From: Oceanirhabdus seepicola
GTDB lineage: Bacteria > Bacillota > Clostridia > Clostridiales > Clostridiaceae
NCBI RefSeq assembly: GCF_023684385.1
Contig: NZ_JAGSOJ010000003.1
Coordinates: 496,001-560,000, forward strand
DNA: 64,000 nt
Reading direction: 5' to 3'
The notes under the pieces are model-generated. The model ran no database searches and was not told where the DNA came from. It saw only the letters and a list, made by a program, of their open reading frames with translations. The position numbers and the translations under genes were made by a program. Positions 35,688 to 44,142 of the stretch are shown piece by piece (position 1 is the stretch's first letter; each line of letters begins with the position of its first letter).

Positions 35688-36827
35688 TTATTTTTGGGTG
35701 GCAAGTATTTTTTCAAAGATATCTACACTATCTTTTTTCATCTTCTGTGTCACATGAGAATAGGTGTCCATGGTTGTTGATATTTTACTATGTCCAAGGC
35801 GATTTTGAATATCTTTTATATTTGCTCCAGACTCAAGAAGCATGGTTGCATGTGTGTGCCTCAATGAATGGAAATTATATCGTATGCCTAATTCGTAATT
35901 AACTATACGACTTAAGTATTTTAAGCTATCGTTGGTAACCAGTTCACCATTTTCTTTTGTGCACACAAAGTTATTTAGTGTATAATACTCGCCATATTTC
36001 AGTCTGTTTTCTTTTTGCTTAATGTTATGTTTATATAATATATTAAATAGAGTAGCTCCAATTAAAATTGTTCTATTTGAGCTTTTAGTTTTCGGGGTAC
36101 CAAAGACCCATTTTTTATCTTTATAGATGAGTATCTTATTAACAGTAATAGTTCTTTTATTAAAGTCTACACAATCCCATGTAAGGCCACAAACTTCAGC
36201 AGCTCTCATTCCAGTATTAAATGCGATTTGTAAAGGGATGTAGAAAGAGCTTCCTTCTGGAAATCTTTTAATAATTTGTTTGAACTGTTCTACAGTTACT
36301 ATTTTTAAGTCATCTACAGTTTTTGGCGTACTATTGTATTTGGGTAATTTAATATAAGTCATAGGGTTTTCTTTAATAAGTTTGTAAGGGAAAATTGCCG
36401 TTTTAAAAGCTCCTGATAGTACTCCATAAAAATTTGAAAGTGAACTTTTAGTGTATCCATTCCTATATTTTAAATTAAAGAATTCTTGAAGCTTACTTGG
36501 TGAGATTGATTTTAGTTTAAAAACTCCTAAAGCAGGTTTTATATGTTTATCAATAACTATCCTATAAGCTTGTTGAGTATTATATTTGCAATTAATTAAG
36601 ACATATTCTTTGTACCAATAATCAAAGTAATCAGAGACTGTTATGTTACTTTCCATAACAACAGCACCTGCATTTTCATAGTCTTTAATAGCATTTCTTA
36701 AAGCTTTATCAGCTTCTTTTTTAGTTCTAAAGCCTCCTTTCTCTTTTTTTTTTCGCTTGCCATCAACAACACCTAAATCAAAATAGTAAGACCATGAGGT
36801 ACCTCTTTTTCGTACTGCACCCTTCAT
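35688..36827 (-). CDS. Tyrosine recombinase/integrase
   Basis: 379 residues. An N-terminal AP2-like arm-binding part (RKRGTSWSYYFDLGVVDGKR), a SAM-like core-binding domain and the catalytic domain are present. Catalytic residues: Arg in FNTGMRAAEVCGLTW, Lys in TPKTKSSNRTI, HxxR in FHSLRHTHATMLLESG, and His and Tyr in LGHSKISTTMDTYSHV. It would integrate and excise the element at the adjacent attachment region. The ATG has a GGTGGTTATG-like ribosome site. Confidence 0.93.
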   Translation of the reverse strand: MKGAVRKRGTSWSYYFDLGVVDGKRKKKEKGGFRTKKEADKALRNAIKDYENAGAVVMESNITVSDYFDYWYKEYVLINCKYNTQQAYRIVIDKHIKPALGVFKLKSISPSKLQEFFNLKYRNGYTKSSLSNFYGVLSGAFKTAIFPYKLIKENPMTYIKLPKYNSTPKTVDDLKIVTVEQFKQIIKRFPEGSSFYIPLQIAFNTGMRAAEVCGLTWDCVDFNKRTITVNKILIYKDKKWVFGTPKTKSSNRTILIGATLFNILYKHNIKQKENRLKYGEYYTLNNFVCTKENGELVTNDSLKYLSRIVNYELGIRYNFHSLRHTHATMLLESGANIKDIQNRLGHSKISTTMDTYSHVTQKMKKDSVDIFEKILATQK

Positions 36828-36927
36828 TTTTCATAACCACCTTTATATGTTATTTAATATTAGTTTGTGTAAATTAACATAAAAAAAACCGTAAATATTA
36901 TAAGAAATCATGAAAATAACATAAGAA

Positions 36928-36968
36928 AACCCATAAGTAATCTGACTTTATCAGATTACTTATGGGTT
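36928..36968 (-). terminator. Perfect long hairpin, terminator for the ImmA/repressor transcript
   Basis: An 18-bp perfect stem, AACCCATAAGTAATCTGA with its complement, closes a 5-base loop. On the minus strand it is followed by TTTTC, as expected for a terminator between the ImmA and integrase genes. The rest of 36828-37120 is AT-rich with no gene. Confidence 0.7.
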
Positions 36969-37120
36969 CCGTGGAATTACTTTGATTTTTCAAAGCAATG
37001 GGTTCATGACTTAAAATTAACACAAAAAGAACATAAGGTCAATACATAAATTTGAAAATATTTAAAATCTTCTTGAAATAATTTCATGAATAAAAGAATT
37101 ATTCCAAGAAAAATAATAAG

Positions 37121-37572
37121 TTATATATTAACATCTTTATTAAAATTCCTGAATTTAAGCTCAATCAATTTTGTTGGTACTTTTTCTATCTTGGAGATTT
37201 CATCTATTGTGTAGTCCTTATAAGATAATAGTGTATCATCAGTAATTAAGAGTCCAGCAGCAAAATAATTCGCTGCTATTTCATATTTGTTTTTTCAAAG
37301 AGTGTATAATTTTTAATAAAATATAAGTTATCATGGGTATGGAGTATTGCATGTCCTAATTCATGAGCACATACAACTCGTTTTTCTTCATCTAACATGT
37401 TTTTATTTATGTAGATAATTTTATTTCGTTGAAAGTACTGATAGAAGCCGCGTGTATCCTTATGCATTGGTGTTTCGATAATAATGCAATTAAGTTCTTC
37501 TGCTATATAAAAAGGATCAGTACTTTTAAATAGTCTTTTGTATTTATCCACCATTTCCTTGATATATTCCAT
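37121..37572 (-). pseudogene. ImmA/IrrE metallopeptidase, frameshifted
   Basis: The first 98 codons include VVCAHELGHAILH, the HExxH zinc motif of the ImmA/IrrE family that cleaves phage-type repressors. Near 37293-37298, in a run of six A residues, the frame changes. The correct continuation (EIAANYFAAGLLITDDTLLS) is in another frame and ends at 37121 after VPTKLIELKFRNF. Adding one A restores a normal protein of about 150 residues. It is downstream of the repressor gene. Confidence 0.8.
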
Positions 37573-37604
37573 ATTAATCCCTCACAAAGATGCCAATCAA
37601 CTAT

Positions 37605-38087
37605 TTATTCTTTATCTTTTAAGTATTTCTTAGGAGTATATTTCTCTTTATTTTTCATTTTTGCGTGAGCCATTCCCATTTCCATAGCTGTTAATATGCT
37701 CTCGATTGCTTCAGGGCAGGCAGGTTCTCCATCAAACATTAAACCATCTGCATTTGAAAGCATATTTTTTGTTTGGTCTAAAACATTTAGTATATCTCTC
37801 ATATCTTTTTTGTTTAAAGATAGATTATTACTATGACCATCTTCTTTATTTTTAAGAACTGTTTTTATATCAGATCTGCCTATTAAATAATCTAATGATA
37901 CCTCAAAATAATCAGCGAAATCAGTTAAAGCATTTATTTCTGGTATTCTTTTATCATTTTCATATTGAGAAACAGCTGATTTTGTGAACGTGTAGTTATA
38001 CTTTTTATTAAAATCACTTATAAGTTCTTCTTGATTCATTCTTTTTTCTAGTCTAAGATCCTTAAAACGTTTTCCAAAAGTATCCAA
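37605..38087 (-). CDS. XRE-family repressor
   Basis: About 160 residues. The N-terminal HTH (FGKRFKDLRLEKRMNQEELI, then SAVSQYENDKRIPEINALTD) is followed by FEVSLDYLIGRSD, typical of element repressors, and a C-terminal region without motif. The longer frame starts at an ATG overlapping GGAGGTG; TTG 38087, seven bases after it, is preferred. Divergent from the Cro-like gene, and probably the substrate of ImmA when that gene is intact. Confidence 0.85.
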   Translation of the reverse strand: MDTFGKRFKDLRLEKRMNQEELISDFNKKYNYTFTKSAVSQYENDKRIPEINALTDFADYFEVSLDYLIGRSDIKTVLKNKEDGHSNNLSLNKKDMRDILNVLDQTKNMLSNADGLMFDGEPACPEAIESILTAMEMGMAHAKMKNKEKYTPKKYLKDKE

Positions 38088-38187
38088 AGTTAACACCTCC
38101 ATGAATATATTTTATACTAAATTAACAGAAATATAAACATAATTAACGATAATAAAATAAAAATTTAAATAAATTTCCAAAAATTTC

Positions 38188-38232
38188 TTGACGATTTCGT
38201 TTGCGTTAATTAAAATAGTATTAAAGTTAACG
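38188..38232 (+). promoter_or_regulatory. Promoter and operator of the early (rightward) transcript
   Basis: TTGACG (38188-38193), a 17-base spacer and TAAAAT (38211-38216) make a good sigma-A promoter. TTTGCGTTAA overlaps the spacer and TTAACGCCAAA (38225-38235) is its near-complement, giving an inverted repeat across the -10 box, probably bound by the divergent repressor. Further TTAACG sites occur toward 38140. Confidence 0.7.
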
Positions 38233-38259
38233 CCAAAATAATTGAAGAAGGAGGGGATA

Positions 38260-38460
38260 TTGTTGAAACCAAATCTTAAACTTAAAGCAACAAGAGTGGA
38301 GAAAGGTGAACTTCAATCTGATGTTGCTAGAATTTTAAAAGTATCTGAGCAAACTTATAATCAAAAGGAACTTGGGAAGAGGGATTTCACTTTAAGGGAA
38401 TGCAAAATATTAGCTAGACATTTTAATAAAACAATGGATGAAATTTTTTTTGTAGACTAA
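38260..38460 (+). CDS. Cro-like small HTH regulator
   Basis: About 66 residues from TTG 38260 (TTG 38263 also possible), with AGGAGGGG upstream. LKLKATRVEKGELQSDVARI, then LKVSEQTYNQKELGKRDFTL and HFNKTMDEIFF are the XRE/Cro fold. It is the first gene of the rightward transcript under the operator-promoter at 38188. Confidence 0.8.
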   Translation: MLKPNLKLKATRVEKGELQSDVARILKVSEQTYNQKELGKRDFTLRECKILARHFNKTMDEIFFVD

Positions 38461-38637
38461 GTTAACAAGAATAAAACTGTCAGTAACATAAATAAAATAT
38501 AATAGTGGGTTTCGTGGAATTAAAGCAGTAATTGAAGTATTTATAATAAAAAGTTTATAGGATTGAATATGGGGAAAATAATTTATAAATAGCATCATGA
38601 TAGGTTTTAAAATTTAATAAAAAGGGGTATAGGAGCT

Positions 38638-38853
38638 ATGAGCAGTAATGATTATCTTTACACAGTTGACGAGATTTCTCAGATTCTGAAAGTAAATAAG
38701 AACTTTGTTTATGATCTTATTAAAGCAGGTCATATAATAGCATTAAAATTGGGAAGATATAAAATAACAAGACTTGAGCTTTTAAGATTTTTAGAAGAAA
38801 GCAATGGAAAAGATTTTTCAGATGTAAATGATGTTAAGGAACTGGTATTTTAG
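38638..38853 (+). CDS. Excisionase-like helix-turn-helix protein
   Basis: 71 residues. YTVDEISQILKVNKNFVYDL, then IKAGHIIALKLGRYKITRLE is the MerR-like winged helix of excisionase/AlpA-type proteins (residues 7-55). Such proteins bind near att sites and steer the integrase toward excision. GGGGTATAGGAGC precedes the ATG. Confidence 0.85.
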   Translation: MSSNDYLYTVDEISQILKVNKNFVYDLIKAGHIIALKLGRYKITRLELLRFLEESNGKDFSDVNDVKELVF

Positions 38854-38932
38854 TTGATTAGCTAGGGTATTGAGAATAGGGGTTCATGTAATGGGATATG
38901 CTATAAAAAATATTGATTAAGGGGATGAATTA

Positions 38933-39703
38933 ATGGAGCTTTTTTTAAAAGGTCAAGGAATGATTAGTATCTATGAAATTCATGAAGGGATTAAGGTAGT
39001 GATGGCAAGGGAACTTCATAAAGGACTTGAAGTAAAAACAGCATTTAAGGATTGGATAAATAGAAGATTAACAGAGTGTGATTTGATAGAAGGGGATGAC
39101 TTTAGCTCATTTTTGAGCGAAAGTTCAGGAGGTAGACCAAGTAAGGATTATTTATTGAAACTAGATGCAGCGAAAGAAGTTGCTATGATGGAAAGAAATG
39201 AAAAAGGGAAAAAATATAGAAGATATTTCATTGAAGTAGAAAAGAAATATAATCAACAAGTTCTCAATACTAAAAATCTAAGTCCTCAACTTCAGCTATT
39301 AATAAAAATAGAAACGGAACAAAAGAGAATAGAGGAAAATGTTAATAGTGTGAAAAAAGAAACCATGGAGGTTAAATCAGAACTTCAAGAAATGAAGGAT
39401 ACTATAATTATTAATCCTAAAGCTGATTGGAGAAAGAAAACCAATCAACTCATAGCTAAAATATGTACAACTATGAATGATTATAAAAAACCAAAGGATA
39501 AAATATACTCAGCACTTGAGGAAAGAGGAAGATGTAATCTAAATCTAAGGCTCAATAACTTAAAAGTAAGAGCTCTTTCCAATGGAACAGCAGCTAGTAA
39601 AGTTAAGAAATTAAATATATTGGATGTTATAGCTAATGATGCAAGGTTAAAAGAAATTTATATAGCTATTGTTAAAGAGTTTGCTATTAAATATAAAGTT
39701 TGA
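38933..39703 (+). CDS. AntA/AntB-type antirepressor with ORF6C domain
   Basis: 256 residues. The AntA/AntB domain is at about 15-105 (VVMARELHKGLEVKTAFKDW, YLLKLDAAKEVAMMERNEKG). A coiled coil follows (about 115-160), and an ORF6C-type C-terminal domain (IAKICTTMNDYKKPKDKIYS). Proteins of this kind in phages relieve repression or regulate early genes. AAGGGG precedes the ATG. Confidence 0.85.
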   Translation: MELFLKGQGMISIYEIHEGIKVVMARELHKGLEVKTAFKDWINRRLTECDLIEGDDFSSFLSESSGGRPSKDYLLKLDAAKEVAMMERNEKGKKYRRYFIEVEKKYNQQVLNTKNLSPQLQLLIKIETEQKRIEENVNSVKKETMEVKSELQEMKDTIIINPKADWRKKTNQLIAKICTTMNDYKKPKDKIYSALEERGRCNLNLRLNNLKVRALSNGTAASKVKKLNILDVIANDARLKEIYIAIVKEFAIKYKV

Positions 39704-39727
39704 TAAGAGAGTGATGGAGAGGGTGTT

Positions 39728-40387
39728 ATGGCTACTTACAGAGTTATTAAGGACAAAGATAATCCGTTTGTAATGATTAATAAACATGGTATTTATGATA
39801 GTAATTTAAGTTGGAAAGCTAAAGGACTATTGATGTATTTCATGAGTAGACCGGATAACTGGGATTTTCATGAAGTAGAGATTAAAAAACATGCTAGAGA
39901 TGGAAAAGATGGTATTAAATCAGGAATAAAAGAGCTCATAAATAATAACTACATAAGAAGAACCAGAACAAGATATAATAATGGCAAATTTAGAGGATGG
40001 ATGTATGAAGTATACGAAGTACCTTTTGAAGAGACAAAAACAACTGGTGATGAGTGCAAAAATAAACATAAGAGTGTTGAGCCCATAATGGGAAAGCCGA
40101 CGTTGGAAAATCCGACAACGGGAAAATCGACGGTGGTAAACCCGCCAATAATAAATAATGAATTTAATAATAATGATTTAAATAATAATAGATTTATAGT
40201 AAATAATGAAATAAAGAAGCTTAAAGAAGTGGAGGAGAAAGAAAGAGGGGTTAATCATGGGGATAGAGGAGACAGTAGAGAGAATAAAAGATCAAGTTCA
40301 ATTAAGAGAACAGAGGAGGAAAGAGATAGAGAAGAGGGAAGGAGTGGGGATGGACAAGCCTTATTCAATGAAGAGGACCTTATATAG
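39728..40387 (+). CDS. Phage-type replication initiator (winged-helix DnaD-like)
   Basis: 219 residues. The N-terminal winged helix (NPFVMINKHGIYDSNLSWKA, then KGLLMYFMSRPDNWDFHEVE and GIKSGIKELINNNYIRRTRT) is the widespread phage replisome-organizer domain. The C-terminal part is low-complexity, Asn- and Lys/Glu-rich, and shares 131 bases with the next gene in another frame. It likely works with the DnaC-like loader at element replication start. Confidence 0.8.
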   Translation: MATYRVIKDKDNPFVMINKHGIYDSNLSWKAKGLLMYFMSRPDNWDFHEVEIKKHARDGKDGIKSGIKELINNNYIRRTRTRYNNGKFRGWMYEVYEVPFEETKTTGDECKNKHKSVEPIMGKPTLENPTTGKSTVVNPPIINNEFNNNDLNNNRFIVNNEIKKLKEVEEKERGVNHGDRGDSRENKRSSSIKRTEEERDREEGRSGDGQALFNEEDLI

Positions 40388-41048
40388 TTGCTCTAAATGC
40401 AGAGATACATCCTGGTTATTGATTGATGGAAAAGCAAGAAGATGTGGTTGTTATGAGATAAAACGGTTAAAGAGAATATGGGAGAAGTCAGGAATAAGCC
40501 TAGAGCAGAAAGAGATGACATTTAAAAGCTTCAATGCATATAGTAAAGAAATTAAGAATGCAAAAGATACAGCTACAAAGTACTATATAAACTATAAAGT
40601 CATTAAAGATTCAAGAAATAACTCAATTGTATTTTTAGGACAAGTTGGCAGTGGCAAAACTCATTTGAGTATTGCCCTGGCAATTAACTTCATAAACAAA
40701 GAAATTCCTGTTATATATATGCCCTATAGAGATGTAATTATGAATATAAAGCAAAATATACTGGATTCCATTTACTACAGAAAAACCATTGAAAGATACC
40801 AAAAGGCAGAGATCCTTTTAATTGATGATCTTTATAAAGGCAAGATAACAGAAAGTGATATTAATATCCTCTTCGAAATAATTAATTATAGATATCTGAA
40901 TAATAAAGCAATAATAGTAAGTTCAGAGAGAAGTATTGATGAAATACTTAGAATAGATGAAGGTATTGGTAGCAGAATATATGAGATGTGTAAGGGATAT
41001 TTGGTGGAGATTAGGGGGAAAGGGAATAATTATAGGGTGAGAGGGTAA
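40257..41048 (+). CDS. DnaC-like helicase-loader ATPase
   Basis: 263 residues. A zinc-binding segment (YSCSKCRDTSW, then RRCGC) lies near residues 43-64 and an AAA+ domain follows, with FLGQVGSGKTHLSIAL (Walker A) and ILLIDDLYKG (Walker B). It would load the replicative helicase. ATG 40257 has AGAGGGG six bases upstream but overlaps the preceding gene by 131 bases; an alternative ATG at 40350 (AAGGAG upstream) would overlap by only 38. Confidence 0.85.
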   Translation: MGIEETVERIKDQVQLREQRRKEIEKREGVGMDKPYSMKRTLYSCSKCRDTSWLLIDGKARRCGCYEIKRLKRIWEKSGISLEQKEMTFKSFNAYSKEIKNAKDTATKYYINYKVIKDSRNNSIVFLGQVGSGKTHLSIALAINFINKEIPVIYMPYRDVIMNIKQNILDSIYYRKTIERYQKAEILLIDDLYKGKITESDINILFEIINYRYLNNKAIIVSSERSIDEILRIDEGIGSRIYEMCKGYLVEIRGKGNNYRVRG

Positions 41049-41243
41049 AAAGGTTTGAAAAATGCTAATAAGTAAAGAAGAGTAGAACAATTATAGGATT
41101 GATATAGTTAATAATTATGTCAATCCTAAATTTATTAAAAGTGACTTTTTCAAATAGCTACAATTTACTTGTTGAAATTCCCAAAAAGTAAGACTAAAAT
41201 AAGAATAGAGTAAATAAAAGGTTTATATAAAAGAGGTGAATTT

Positions 41244-41474
41244 GTGGAAGTTAAAAAGTTTTATAGAACACAGAGAGAACTTGCTTATGCAATTAACAAG
41301 CTGATTGATGCTTATTGGAATGATGAGATAAGTGATGAACTAATTATTCAAAAGATAACTGACTTATACACAAATAATCCATCCAAAGTTTTAAAAAATG
41401 ATGACTTTACAACTATTCTTAAACAACAATGTGGAAAGAGAAGATTAGAAGTAGTAGGAAAAATATTGGCATAA
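41244..41474 (+). CDS. Small phage-associated protein (TIGR04540-like)
   Basis: 76 residues from a GTG with GAGGTG upstream. YRTQRELAYAINKLIDAYWN, then FTTILKQQCGKRRLEVVGKI resembles TIGR04540, a family frequent near clostridial phage replication genes; its function is unknown. It lies 38 bases before hsdM and could be cotranscribed with the restriction system. Confidence 0.65.
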   Translation: MEVKKFYRTQRELAYAINKLIDAYWNDEISDELIIQKITDLYTNNPSKVLKNDDFTTILKQQCGKRRLEVVGKILA

Positions 41475-41511
41475 GTATTAGATAGATAAAGACTAATGGG
41501 AGGAATACGAA

Positions 41512-42963
41512 ATGATAACAGGCGAATTGAAAAGCAAGATTGATAAAATTTGGGAGATATTTTGGACAGGAGGTATCACGAACCCTCTATCTGTAATTGA
41601 ACAGTTCACGTATCTTCTTTTTATAAAAGGACTAGATGATAAGCAAAATGATTTAGATCAAAATGCAGAATTATTAGGTATTGAAGCAGAAAAGATATTT
41701 AAGGAGGACCAGCAAAATCTTCGTTGGAAGAATTTCAAACAACTTGGTGCAACAGAAATGTATGAGGTAGTTTCAAAAAAGGTGTTTCCTTTCATAAAGA
41801 ATATGCATGCGGATAAAGATTCAGCTTTCTCAAAATATATGGATGATGCTATTTTTATGATTCCAACACCTCAGATGCTTGAAAAGATAGTAACAAATGT
41901 AGATACACTACCTATGGGAGATAGAGATGCTAAAGGAGATTTATATGAGTACTTGTTATCAAAAATAGGTTCAGCAGGTACTAATGGTCAATTTAGAACA
42001 CCAAGACACATTATTAAGATGATGGTTGAACTTATGAAACCAACACCAACGGATATTATTATTGATCCTGCAGCTGGTTCAGCTGGTTTCTTAGTCGCGG
42101 CAGGTGAGTATTTACAGAAAAACAATGAAGATTTGTTTACTGTTCAAGAACTAAAAAGACACTATAATGAAGATATGTTCTTTGGCTTTGATATGGATAG
42201 AACTATGCTTCGTATTGGTGCAATGAATATGATGCTTCATGGAGTAGAAAGTCCAAATATTGAATATAGAGATTCATTGTCAGAGCAAAATAAAGACACA
42301 GAAAAATATACACTGGTACTTGCAAATCCACCATTTAAGGGTTCACTTGATTACGAATCGGTATCAGCTGATTTATTAAAAGTTACAAAGACAAAGAAAA
42401 CCGAATTACTTTTCTTATCACTGATACTAAGAATGCTTAAAAAAGGTGGAAGATCTGCAACTATAGTACCAGATGGAGTTTTATTTGGAAGTTCAAAAGC
42501 ACATAAAACAATTAGAGAAGAGATTGTAGAAAATCATCATCTACATGGAGTTATATCAATGCCAAGTGGAGTTTTTAAACCATATGCAGGAGTATCAACA
42601 GCAATATTAATATTTACTAAAACAGGAGCAGGTGGTACTGATAAAGTTTGGTTCTATGATATGAAAGCAGATGGTTTCTCTTTAGATGATAAACGTCAAC
42701 TTATTGAGGATAATGATATTGAGGATATTATTAAAAGATATCACACACTTGAGAATGAGGTTGATAGAAAGAGAACAGAACAGTCATTCTTTGTTTCAAA
42801 AGATGAAATTAAAGATAATGATTATGATTTGTCTATTAATAGATATAAAGAGATTGAATATGATGAAGTTGAGTATGAAGATCCACAAGTGATTTTAGAT
42901 AAAATTATTACTAATGAGGAACAAATAATCAACAGTTTAAATGAAATTAAGGAGTTGTTATAA
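41512..42963 (+). CDS. hsdM: Type I restriction-modification system, methylase subunit
   Basis: 483 residues. The N-terminal HsdM helical domain (LKSKIDKIWEIFWTGGITNP) is followed by the N6-adenine methylase core: GQFRTPRHIIKMMVELMKP, motif I DPAAGSAGFLV (about residue 184) and catalytic NPPF (about 272). The C-terminal helix pairs with HsdS. It methylates the target to protect self DNA. The stop is shared with the hsdS start (TAATG), indicating translational coupling. Confidence 0.96.
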   Translation: MITGELKSKIDKIWEIFWTGGITNPLSVIEQFTYLLFIKGLDDKQNDLDQNAELLGIEAEKIFKEDQQNLRWKNFKQLGATEMYEVVSKKVFPFIKNMHADKDSAFSKYMDDAIFMIPTPQMLEKIVTNVDTLPMGDRDAKGDLYEYLLSKIGSAGTNGQFRTPRHIIKMMVELMKPTPTDIIIDPAAGSAGFLVAAGEYLQKNNEDLFTVQELKRHYNEDMFFGFDMDRTMLRIGAMNMMLHGVESPNIEYRDSLSEQNKDTEKYTLVLANPPFKGSLDYESVSADLLKVTKTKKTELLFLSLILRMLKKGGRSATIVPDGVLFGSSKAHKTIREEIVENHHLHGVISMPSGVFKPYAGVSTAILIFTKTGAGGTDKVWFYDMKADGFSLDDKRQLIEDNDIEDIIKRYHTLENEVDRKRTEQSFFVSKDEIKDNDYDLSINRYKEIEYDEVEYEDPQVILDKIITNEEQIINSLNEIKELL

Positions 42964-44111
42964 TGAAGACCGTTAATATTACTAAAGTTTGTGATATTGA
43001 AATTGGAAAGACTCCTGCAAGAAAAGAAAATTCATATTGGGGAAAAGGAGCTAAATGGATTTCAATTTCTGATATGAAGACAAAATATATAAATAATACT
43101 AAGGAAGAAATAACAAATAAAGCTATCCAAGAATCTAAAATCAAGTTAGTACCTCAAAATACAGTAATCATGAGCTTTAAACTTTCAGTTGGGAAAGTAG
43201 CAATTACAGGTGAAAATATGTATACAAATGAAGCTATTGCAGCATTTCATATAAAATCACCTGAAGAGCTTAGTTTTGAATACTTATATTATGCGTTACA
43301 AACTTTAAGACTTAATGAGAATACAGATAGAGCAGTAATGGGATTGACTTTAAATAAGAAAAAATTAGCGCAATTAATGATACCTCTTCCACCACTTCAA
43401 ACACAAAAGAAAATCGTTGAAGTCTTAAAAAAAGCACAAGAACTTATTGATTTAAGAAAGAAGCAAATCGAATTGTTTGATGAGTTAATTCAAAGTGTGT
43501 TTTATGATATGTTTGGTGATCCTGTTACAAATCCTAAGGGGTGGGAAGTTAAAAGTTTAAAGGATTTTGTTAAAATTGATACTAATATGATTAGTGAATT
43601 TAGTGATTATCTAGATTATCCACATATAGGAATAAGCAATATTGAAAAAAACACTGGTAAACTTATTAATTATAAAACTATTAAAGAAGACAATGTTATT
43701 AGTGGGAAGTATTATTTTGGTCCTGAACATATTATTTATAGCAAGATTAGACCAAATCTAAATAAAGTTGCATTACCAAATTTTAAAGGTCTTTGTAGTG
43801 CTGATTCGTATCCGCTTTTAGTTAATAAATCTAAAGCCAATAGATTCTATGTAGTTCAAATATTACGTTCTGAGTACTTTTTAAATGAAATATTGAAGCA
43901 TAGTAACAGAACCAATATTCCCAAAGTGAATAAATCACAACTAATGACATTTGAATGTATATTACCACCTGTTGAGTTGCAAAATCAATTTTCGCAAAAG
44001 GTTCAAAAAATCGAAGCACAAAAAGAACTAATGCAACAATCACTAACTGAAATGGAAAACAACTTTAATAGCTTAATGCAAAAAGCATTCAAAGGGGAGC
44101 TGTTTAATTAA
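42963..44111 (+). CDS. hsdS: Type I restriction-modification system, specificity subunit
   Basis: 382 residues with two target recognition domains. Each ends in the conserved region: PLPPLQTQKKIVEVLKKAQE (about residue 140) and LPPVELQNQFSQKVQKIEAQ near the end, each followed by a long helix that sets the spacing of the two half-sites. The recognised sequence cannot be read from the protein. ATG overlaps the hsdM stop. Confidence 0.95.
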   Translation: MKTVNITKVCDIEIGKTPARKENSYWGKGAKWISISDMKTKYINNTKEEITNKAIQESKIKLVPQNTVIMSFKLSVGKVAITGENMYTNEAIAAFHIKSPEELSFEYLYYALQTLRLNENTDRAVMGLTLNKKKLAQLMIPLPPLQTQKKIVEVLKKAQELIDLRKKQIELFDELIQSVFYDMFGDPVTNPKGWEVKSLKDFVKIDTNMISEFSDYLDYPHIGISNIEKNTGKLINYKTIKEDNVISGKYYFGPEHIIYSKIRPNLNKVALPNFKGLCSADSYPLLVNKSKANRFYVVQILRSEYFLNEILKHSNRTNIPKVNKSQLMTFECILPPVELQNQFSQKVQKIEAQKELMQQSLTEMENNFNSLMQKAFKGELFN

Positions 44112-44142
44112 TTTAAAGGAAAATTAAAGATGGGGGTGTAAT

